24,462 bases of DNA from Mnemiopsis leidyi (Eukaryota > Ctenophora > Tentaculata > Lobata > Bolinopsidae): assembly GCA_000226015.1 (NCBI GenBank), contig JH154101.1:190158-214619 (forward strand). Reading direction: 5' to 3'. The translations under genes were made by a program, and so were the position numbers. Below, one piece after another: positions 17,561 to 24,462 of the stretch (the stretch's first letter is position 1; each line of letters begins with the position of its first letter). Below the pieces are notes generated by a model. It saw only the letters and a program-made list of their open reading frames with translations. It was not told the DNA's origin and did not search any database.

Positions 17561-20167
17561 CTAACCGCTTGCTAAAGATAAGACATGTCCGAGCGTACTC
17601 TTGTAAAAATCGAAGACAAAGAAGGCAGTGATGTACCAGAAAGCAAAAGATCCCAACAGTCTACCCGTAGATTGGTGAATCTGAGTGAAACTTTCACCCT
17701 CCGTAAACTCTCCTTCAGAAGATTATTAGAGTTAATCATTAACTAACAGTAAAATTTAACGCACTGCCAGCAAGATTTTCGGCAGTATATTTTATGAAAA
17801 TGGGACGGAAAATGTAGCCGAAATTATGAGAAAATTACCAGATTCCTTGAACCGTCCAATCATGTCCTCTTTCTCTTGGTATCTGTCGTAAAGCCACGTT
17901 TGAAGTTCAGGCTCCTCTGCGAGTTGGGATTTTTTGTTAAATTATTCGAGAAAGTCTTCTTAAAATCTGATGGAAATTGAAAAATTGCAAGACAGTAATA
18001 TGATAAAGTTACAGGACCAAAAATTAGCAAGAAACCTTTGGGGAGATCACTCATTTTATATGTCCTGAAGTTGGCATAAACTTCAGTATCGAGATATGAT
18101 CCCATTACGATATCTGACAAACAAAGGTCTCTAGGCCCCTTGTACATCAATGTAACATCGATAATATCTTCAACCTGCTCTGGAACCTCGGTAACTTCCC
18201 CTCTAAACGACCTGAGGGTATCTAATTAGTACCAATTTAGGCGGAAACGTATAACGTGATTATTCGATTAATAATATTACCGGTGCTAATTAAATTGTCG
18301 GGAAACTTTCATATTTTCAAAACTAGTCGATAAGAAAAGATTGCAAGAAAATTCAAAAAGATAATAATAAGAGCATTCAGTAAGCTGTAAGTAAGCGGTA
18401 AGTAAGCGGTAAGAGCAGTAAGAAAAGTAAGTATCCAAGTGACAGCAGATTAAGTCATCTACTTCACTTACTGCGTTATGGCTATAAAAGCGGTTGTTCT
18501 AGGGAGGACACAGTTGTGCAGTACGGGAAGGTTATTCCTTGCAGCCCAGTTACGAGCTCTCTCTCCTCTGTTCTTCAGATACCCTCCCTCCGGATAAAAT
18601 ATCAACCATTTCAGCCCTGGGGATTTAGAGTTTAGTATGTCTTTTTAGAAAACGGTATTAGCAAGATCAGAAATGTAATATTACCAATGTTAAATGTTTA
18701 CTTTTAGTATTGAAATGACCCATCTCAATGGGCACATGTATTGATTAGATAAAGTGCCTAAATCACTCCTTACCTCTCTCGAAATAAGTTGTGGTAAAGT
18801 GATCTTTAAGACGCTTTATGACGACTTCTTTATCTCCTTCCTTGGAGAAGAAGTCGTTGTGCCACTGAGACGGTACACCTGATGGTAAGTTAACTGTACA
18901 ATACAAGTCTAGCATATCAAGTATCTATCACGTAGCGACCGTAAATAGAACTTTAGTTTGTTGAGTAGTAATTCGCAGTTCCAGTAGATTATAATATAAC
19001 CTCAACAGTCTCTTATAACACTTAACATAAGGTCAGCGGATTTTTATAGAAAGTTCTATAACAAACCTGATACATAAAAGATATTGAAAAAAAGTTTTAA
19101 TATCCTAAAGTTAAGGAACAATTCCCAGAGAGAAGTTTAATGGAATCTCCTAAATAAAAGCGGACTGAGCGAAAGAGAGAAGTTAAATAAACCCCCTACA
19201 TAAAAGCGGACTCACCAAAAGGAGTCCACTTAAACATCTCGTCTACTATCCAGGTAGTGTTATGAGCAAGACCGAAGTAGGAGCCTATGCACATCATAGT
19301 AGGCACATCACCACTATCCTGAGGTATACCGCTTTATATTGGAGTTATAACAGTAGTGTTCCAGTAAGTCAAAACGAAAAAACATCAAAATAGAAAATGT
19401 TATTGTAAAGAAACTGGAAAATATCTGACCTGGTGGTTGACCATGACCATAGCACGTTTTCTTGTTAACGGTTCTATGACTGATAACGTATCACAATATA
19501 CTGAAATAAAAGTTAGAGTTTGACGAATGTTGTCGGACTGAGTTTATGGGCAATATTAGGACTCAGATCAATATGATATTTAAAAAAGGGGTGGATGAAA
19601 CCTCCTTTTTAATTTAGGAAATAATGTGAATACTAATAATACTTACTTCTTAATTTAGGAAATAATGTGAATACTAATAATACTTACTTCTTAATTTAGG
19701 AAATAATGTGAATACTGGTATGAAGGTTTCTCCTGCTTTAGAATGTAGAAAACACTCTATCGTGACATAGAGTTGGGGGAATATGAACCTGAAAGAAGAT
19801 AAAAAGTTAAGATAGTAAGAAATTTAAGCAAAAATTAAATTTAGAATCAAGGCGATAACATATTATAAATCTTTTAAAACATTTTTTTAAACATCTTTTA
19901 TCCATAATAATTTACATATATAACATATTATGGATAACCATCGTTCGTCTGACTGTTTGGGAACATTTTCTCACCATGGATAAAAGATGTTTCTACTTAG
20001 AGAAGTTTTCCCACAAGACACAAGGAAACAACTTACTTGATGGGGTAGATGGGAAGCAAGGTAAGGGAGTGAAGGACGCTAACAAACAGGATATTGAGGA
20101 CAAACAACACGGCTCGTAGCCATAGCAGGGGCGCCAGGAGGAGTCTCCCTAAACTGCAGGAAGTCAT
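17561..20167 (-). CDS. LPGAT1: LPGAT1-type lysophospholipid acyltransferase, complete
   Basis: Nine coding exons: 20167-20037, 19788-19688, 19500-19430, 19318-19216, 18878-18774, 18616-18472, 18211-18036, 17916-17839, 17712-17561. All are GT-AG and in phase, 1,062 nt, 353 residues plus TAG; human LPGAT1 is 370. The family transfers acyl-CoA to lysophospholipids in the ER membrane. Hydrophobic N-terminus about 8-40; catalytic HX4D as NHQDSGD (residues 99-105) split by the exon 3/4 junction; acceptor-binding motif YPEGG (178-182); NNLP followed by LPRTT as in the family; a WLYDRYQEKED stretch near the C-terminus closely matches human WLYQRFVEKED and separates LPGAT1 from LCLAT1; C-terminal membrane helix about 322-340. 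No broken motif is seen. The start ATG lies 8 nt after a possible acceptor. Confidence 0.92.
18386..18418. repeat. 11-bp intronic tandem repeat
   Basis: About three copies of GGTAAGTAAGC (18386-18396, 18397-18407 and a diverged third) lie in LPGAT1 intron 6. They look like splice donors on the plus strand, which is antisense to the gene, so no splicing role is implied. On the sense strand they form a pyrimidine-rich tract. Confidence 0.7.
18879..19215 (-). other. LPGAT1 intron 4 with 47-bp duplication at its donor
   Basis: A 337-bp intron. Plus-strand blocks 19127-19170 and 19174-19216 are diverged copies of a roughly 47-bp unit sharing AGAGAGAAGTT and TAAAAGCGGACT. The proximal copy carries the working donor (GGTGAGTCC on the minus strand); the distal copy has CGCTCAGTCC at the same place and lacks the GT. 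Confidence 0.75.
19609..19716. repeat. 41-bp tandem repeat spanning the LPGAT1 exon 2 donor
   Basis: Two full identical 41-bp units (19609-19649, 19650-19690) and a 26-bp partial unit (19691-19716). On the minus strand each full unit carries TTAAGAAGTAAGTAT, a strong splice donor. Exon 2 ends at 19688, so the last 29 nt of coding sequence are themselves part of the repeat. Use of the distal donor would add an in-frame stop. Confidence 0.9.
19889..19992. repeat. Overlapping inverted repeats in LPGAT1 intron 1
   Basis: AAACATCTTTTATCCAT (19889-19905) is the perfect inverse of 19976-19992. The overlapping segment TTATCCATAATA (19898-19909) is also the perfect inverse of 19926-19937. The left arm can therefore pair with either of two partners. 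The structure fills 104 of the 248 bp of intron 1. Confidence 0.9.
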
Positions 20168-20175
20168 CGTCCTTG

Positions 20176-22945
20176 CTAGAGTAGTAAGGGTTAAGTAAAG
20201 TAGTGGTTACTGGACAGAAGTTAATGATGATAGACAAAAGATGATAGACAAAAGACATTCTAAAAGTTTGAAACTTTCCGACATTCTCAAATTTCAGAAA
20301 CGGCAACTGATCAACTTTAGACAGAGAAGACAAAAAGTTTAGGGCAAATGGCTTAACGATACGTCAGGGAGGTAAATTCTTATCAGTACAAGCATGTTCC
20401 TTTTGTAGTTAGATTAGATAACCTGGTTGCGACATGAAGCTTGAACATCACACTTCCTATCTGAGTATCTTATTTCATGTGAAAATCACACAATTCGACG
20501 CTGACGGAATATAGGTAGATGGTAGGTGCATCAAGTTACCATTTTTTGGTGGGCTATATTCAATTTCATGCTAACTCCTACTGTATTCAACATAACTCAC
20601 ATTACCTCACCTTTCTAAAAACTGTAGACTCAAAATTAGATGGGATCTACACAATTGCTATTATATTATATATATCATCATATATACATTATCATATAAG
20701 TGACAGGGTTGTGGGAAGACGGAACGTACTGATTTATCAGTAACAAGGAAAGATAGAGATGATGGAGACATGCAGTAGAACTATAACAACTGAATTTACT
20801 TGGCAGGCTAAATAATACAAAGTAGATACATGCAGAAACCCGTAATGAGCTCACCGTCATGCAGACAGCTAAAAGCAGATAAGCTGCTACTCAGCAGTCA
20901 GCAGGAGATTTATTAACTGGTTACCAGATTATGTGGCAGTAAAGTGGTCACATGATCAGATAAGGATGTTCAAGTTGTTCCAACAGGAACAATTACCGAG
21001 CAGTTAATCAACCAAGCAGATAATGAACCAAACAGCGACATAGTCGACCTCTGAATTTAACTACATAACAACGCAGGGAATTTATTTCGTTCGTGCATTA
21101 TATACAACTATATGTATATACTACTATACTATAAGACTAGATGTTCACTGGGGGTCAGTAAAATTATCCTTCAGTAGAAGTAACAAATTGTTAACAAAGA
21201 TACAAGTGTATTCAGATACATTACTAGCTTTCGCTTGCATTAAGAAAATCCCAAATTGAATCATCCGAAAGCAAAATTCTTGACTGAAATAGTCATTTCA
21301 AAGAATAAATAAGCAATTGTATACACGAACTGAAGGAAGAGACGACGCTAACACACGTACTGTGATCATGTACTACAATGTACAGCAACAATACCGGTGC
21401 ATTTATGCAGTCTGTAATGTGAGGCTAGCACGTGTCTATACATTTTGCACGTGTACAAATACCTGGTGATGACCTCGGAGAGATGGTCGCGTTGTCATGG
21501 TGACAACACCTGGGAAGTTGAACTACCGATACCGGTCTAGCGTGATTTTACCTAGAAGATGTCAAACTAGAGTTTATCTTGGCTAGATTCCAGCACACTG
21601 ATTAGCTAACACCGTCAATTATACTGCGGTGTATTCCTGCTGATTGACCAGCGGTACATGCTTTGATGAGGCAATTACACCTGCGTTATCCAAAGCAAGC
21701 ACGGCATAACAAGATTACAACGCAGAATTGTAATAAACGTGAAATCGCAATATAAAGCATTTTGTCAAATTATCTCGAACTCATTAAAAAACGGTTGTCA
21801 CTTTGGCGCTTCGTAAGGTGGAGATTAGAAAACTGTATGTGTTAATATGAGGAAGAATCTTAAAATTGAAGTTCGAGACCCATTTAAGGATGGAGAGTAA
21901 GATGGCTTAGTTATAGCTATCCTTTCGATGAAGTGCAAAGAACAATCGAATAGAGTGAACTAAAGAGCAGAGAAAAACTGAACCAGAAGTTAGAGTGTTT
22001 ACAGTCGCAACCTGATACATGACATCATTAATTAACTCTACACAAATACGAGTGTAAGCTGATACCGGGAGGAAGGGAGATCGGCAGTGAAACTTCTACT
22101 TCACTCCTTCTGGATTGTTAATAAGGTGAGCGGGAGTGTAAATAGGTGTTACATGTTTAAGCTTCCTCCTGAAGTGAAAGATCAAGAAGAAACAAAACAT
22201 CGCAAGTTTACGACGTTGACACTGCTAAAACTGTCATTTAGCCTTTACTACTGTTTACGAAACTGAGAGAATAACAGAAAAAAACTCGATACCTACTGAA
22301 ATGAGGAATGTTTTGACGTCACATCATTTCTTATGTGGAGATTAACAGTGGTCATGAGCGACAAAATGAAGGGAATCTCGATCGGTGACGTCACGGTTTT
22401 AATTACGTATCGGAGTTGAAGAGAGTGGTTGGAAGTTGAACTTCACTTGTAAAGCTAACAGCGAAGGAAAATCAAACAAGCAACTTGATTCACTAAAATT
22501 GGTAACCGAATGGTGGACTAAAAGACTAAAGGCTTTAGTTATTTTCAACCTTTATAAACCTAAGAGCCGAAAAGTGCATCGTCTGAAATGGAAATAGATC
22601 ACATGCTAGCTACTGGAGCTTGTCAGTCCAGATTTTAAGACTTGGCATATTTACCCTTTCAAGCTTCAACCAATCTCATAATAATGAAAATTAAAAATAC
22701 TGAGAAAAATAATCGGTAATTGCTCGTAATTTTTATCTATAATACAGAACACATTTTGTCAAACAAAGAGCAACATAACAGCTGATTTCGTCAAATAGAT
22801 AATAACTCTTAATTCTAAAGCTTTAAAAATCGATTTCAAAGTCATTTATCATCACGTCAATAGATTAAAAAAATAAATAAAAGATTAAAAGATTTCAAAC
22901 CAATTCTAGACATTAAACAAAAAAGCTAAGGAAATAATTAACCGC
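20176..22945. other. LPGAT1 upstream / MUS81 downstream intergenic region
   Basis: About 2.8 kb, AT-rich, with no supported exon on either strand. It should hold the LPGAT1 promoter. Notable short signals are the acceptor TACTCTAG ending at 20176, eight bases before the LPGAT1 ATG, a GTTGTCA/TGACAAC palindrome at 21491-21507, and two CRE palindromes at 22314 and 22386. Confidence 0.6.
22314..22393. promoter_or_regulatory. Pair of perfect CREB/ATF palindromes
   Basis: TGACGTCA occurs exactly at 22314-22321 and 22386-22393, 72 bp apart, in otherwise AT-rich intergenic DNA about 2.1 kb upstream of the LPGAT1 start. TGACGTCA is the full consensus for CREB/ATF factors. Function is inferred from motif only. 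Confidence 0.4.
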
Positions 22946-22951
22946 TTTATT
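22946..22951 (-). terminator. Poly(A) signal AATAAA of MUS81
   Basis: AATAAA on the minus strand 300 nt downstream of the MUS81 TGA stop, the first canonical hexamer found. Confidence 0.5.
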
Positions 22952-23080
22952 TTTTACAAACAACACAAACCTCCGTAAATCTGTAACGGTTCAAGTCATA
23001 AAAAACTGTTATTTCCAAAAACTTAATTCAATGAATAGAAATACTTCTAAAGCCAACTCGAACACCTTCATAGTCAAGTA

Positions 23081-23240
23081 CCTACATAGTAAGTACATAG
23101 TCAAACATACTAATGTACTAATGTACTAATGTACTAATGTACTTACAAATCCATGGAGGTACAATGTAGATACAATGTATGATGTAAACATGTACAATGT
23201 ACATATGTACAATGTATACATGGACAATGTATGCAGTTAC
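23081..23240. repeat. TAATGTAC and TACAATGTA repeats in the MUS81 3' UTR
   Basis: Four tandem TAATGTAC units (about 23112-23142) and many TACAATGTA units (23160-23232), within the stretch expected to be the MUS81 3' UTR. On the sense (minus) strand this gives repeated TGTACATTGTA, including one TGTACATA. Confidence 0.7.
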
Positions 23241-23250
23241 ACTGAGACAT

Positions 23251-23722
23251 TCAATGTAGTGGAGTTTCAGACAAGATTCCAGCAACCATCCTACTCGCTG
23301 CTATACCTATCTTCCTCATTGCCGGACCAAACCTAATATTTGAGACTATTTCTTCCTTCTGCGACATGTTTTCAGCAGCATCCTTCATTTTCTTCAGTGT
23401 TGGGAACACCTGGAAAATAAGAAGTTTTAACTAGATCCCTACAGTGCTGTGAACCTTGAAAAGAGGTAGAAAAAGAAGGTTGACAGAAGAACTGACTGTA
23501 AGCCACCCTTTTACTCAAAGTTGCACCGAAGGTAAAAAAGGACCTGAACTATAGCTTCGGCCTTGTCTTGAGATATCTTGGGTATCCGAGCCAGCTGTTT
23601 CAGCCACACTTCACCTACGGAGAAGACTCTGTTCTTGACGCTGTGTTCGGAGAATGCTTGGAATGTGAGGAGGCGGTCCTGAGAAGTGCAGGTCGGGTCC
23701 TCTATCGCACTTAGCTCCATCC
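23251..23722 (-). CDS. MUS81: MUS81 structure-specific endonuclease, C-terminal two exons (5' end beyond window)
   Basis: MUS81 with an EME partner cuts branched DNA during recombination and fork repair in the nucleus. Exons 23722-23544 (entering in phase 1, preceded by a TTCAG acceptor) and 23409-23251 (TGA stop), joined by a 134-bp intron in phase 0, encode about 112 residues. The first aligns with vertebrate MUS81 just after the nuclease core: LLTFQAFSEHSVKNR matches the SLLTF..FN...IKN region, and EVWLKQLARIPKISQDKAEA matches the first helix-hairpin-helix (EVFARQLMQVRGVSGEKAAA). The second has SNIRFG...RKIGIAASRM, matching STIKCG...RNLGPALSRT, and ends within a few residues of the expected C-terminus. 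The nuclease motif exons lie to the right of the window. The ATG inside the first exon is not the start. Confidence 0.9.
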
Positions 23723-23794
23723 CTGAATTTTTTACTCTTTCATCTAATAGCTACTCTTTGATCTAATAGTTTGAAATACTGTATTTTTTCCCGT

Positions 23795-23833
23795 ATCTTG
23801 CCATTTGGGCCCGAAGGGCCCAAATGGCAAGAT
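23795..23833. repeat. Perfect 18-bp hairpin with GAA loop
   Basis: ATCTTGCCATTTGGGCCC (23795-23812) and its exact inverse (23816-23833) flank a three-base GAA loop, inside the MUS81 intron. Confidence 0.95.
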
Positions 23834-24312
23834 TGTTTTGATGCGCAGTATGAATAAAGGTAGCACATACAATATAACAATGAAGACGTAATCAGGTAAT
23901 GCAGACTCAAAATATGTGAAATAAACAATGAAAAGAGCGTGCGATTGTGCTCAAACTTTGCGCGTGCATCAACGGCTTTAATTATTCGCGCGTATTTATA
24001 ACTTACACGTGCAGAACTGAGAACAATGAATATTGACCAAAATCACGTCTCGTTAATGGTTGCATATATTGATTTCTCGTTTCACGAATTGTAATGACAA
24101 TAAGCTACGGCATGATACGCGAAATTCAGCGGTCGCCTGATACAGTAAAAGCGGCCGCAATTCTTGTTCTATATGGCGCTTGATTTGACGTGCCGAAACG
24201 AGAGATGTAGTTTCCAGTTTTATCATGTTGTTGTTCTGATACATTGTATGGTAAGGATTTTTGTATGGTAGTGATTTTTATAACCTCGTCAATTTGTTAA
24301 AAAGGGCGTGCA

Positions 24313-24436
24313 GGAAAAGATACGATCGAAGACTATTATAGATAATAGTTTTTGATTGTATCTTTCCCTACAAACAAAAATAATAGTTTTTGATTGTATT
24401 TGTATCTTTCCCTATATATATATATATATATATATA
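24313..24436. repeat. Inverted plus direct repeat and TA microsatellite
   Basis: 24313-24339 is the near-inverse of 24342-24367 (loop 2 nt; one bulged A and three G-to-A type differences that would be G-U pairs in RNA). The right arm is repeated directly at 24380-24414 with a 6-bp internal insertion. An uninterrupted TA run follows (about 24413-24436). Confidence 0.8.
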
Positions 24437-24462
24437 ACCTCAGTTCTCAATGTATCACAGTC

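Larger units (their letters stand above)
23723..24462 (-). other. MUS81 intron (partial), no further exon found
   Basis: I searched the minus strand for the preceding MUS81 exon (a region like GFFVKRT) and did not find it, so this 740-bp stretch appears to be intron up to the window edge. It holds a perfect hairpin (23795-23833), a CpG-rich patch (about 23935-24195), a near-palindrome (24313-24368) and a TA microsatellite. Confidence 0.65.

Noticed and set aside
17860-18150. Apparent membrane segment FLLIFGPVTLSYYCLAIF in LPGAT1, resembling LETM-type proteins
   Set aside because: It is read-through into intron 7. Splicing 18036 to 17916 restores the family sequence (DLPKEEPELQTWLYDRY) in phase.
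18540-18575. Apparent frameshift in LPGAT1 exon 6
   Set aside because: It came from my misreading a (GA)n run. Re-reading the bases shows an intact frame, and the total CDS length (1,062 nt) confirms it.
20519-20860. Opposing short frames between LPGAT1 and MUS81
   Set aside because: AT-driven low-complexity composition with no conserved residues or splice support.
21491-21507. GTTGTCA/TGACAAC palindrome as an RFX X-box
   Set aside because: The half-sites and the spacing do not fit the X-box consensus well; noted only as a palindrome.
24053-24244. Minus-strand 63-codon frame as an upstream MUS81 exon
   Set aside because: No resemblance to the MUS81 nuclease region and no matching splice sites.

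Overview
The window is animal nuclear DNA: AT-rich, with spliced genes using canonical GT-AG introns of about 100-520 bp, the standard stop codons, and clear metazoan orthologues. The clade cannot be fixed from sequence alone. Compact introns, CpG-rich transposon debris and short gene spacing suggest an invertebrate. There are no bacterial-style operons, CRISPR arrays or prophage.

Layout. All four genes I can support lie on the minus strand, so they read from high to low coordinates. (1) 22-6982: the 5' part of RANBP2/NUP358, 18 coding exons, about 1,096 residues, running off the left edge. (2) 7803-11151: an unnamed 873-residue protein in three coding exons, with an acidic/helical N-terminus and about 12 C2H2 zinc fingers. 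(3) 17561-20167: a complete nine-exon LPGAT1-type lysophospholipid acyltransferase, 353 residues. (4) 23251-23722: the last two exons of MUS81, whose upstream exons lie beyond the right edge. I rebuilt the exon chains by hand. The phase of every junction is consistent from start codon to stop codon or window edge, which is the main support for the models.

Between genes 2 and 3 (about 11.2-17.3 kb) is a gene-free region full of repeats: a short-motif repeat patch, a GC-rich foreign-looking block, an 11-bp minisatellite, two tRNA-headed SINE-like elements in opposite orientation, a family of hairpin-forming CpG-rich elements, and a pair of long inverted arms. Between LPGAT1 and MUS81 is about 3 kb of AT-rich intergenic DNA with two perfect cAMP-response-element palindromes.

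The genes show no obvious shared pathway: nuclear pore, a putative nuclear zinc-finger protein, ER lipid remodelling, and DNA repair. They look like ordinary neighbours. I found no convincing new multi-gene system. The most unusual signals are structural: tandem duplications lying directly on or against 5' splice sites, an intronic repeat that has captured 18 bp of a nearby exon, several perfect or near-perfect hairpins, and the mobile-element families at 13.8-16.3 kb.
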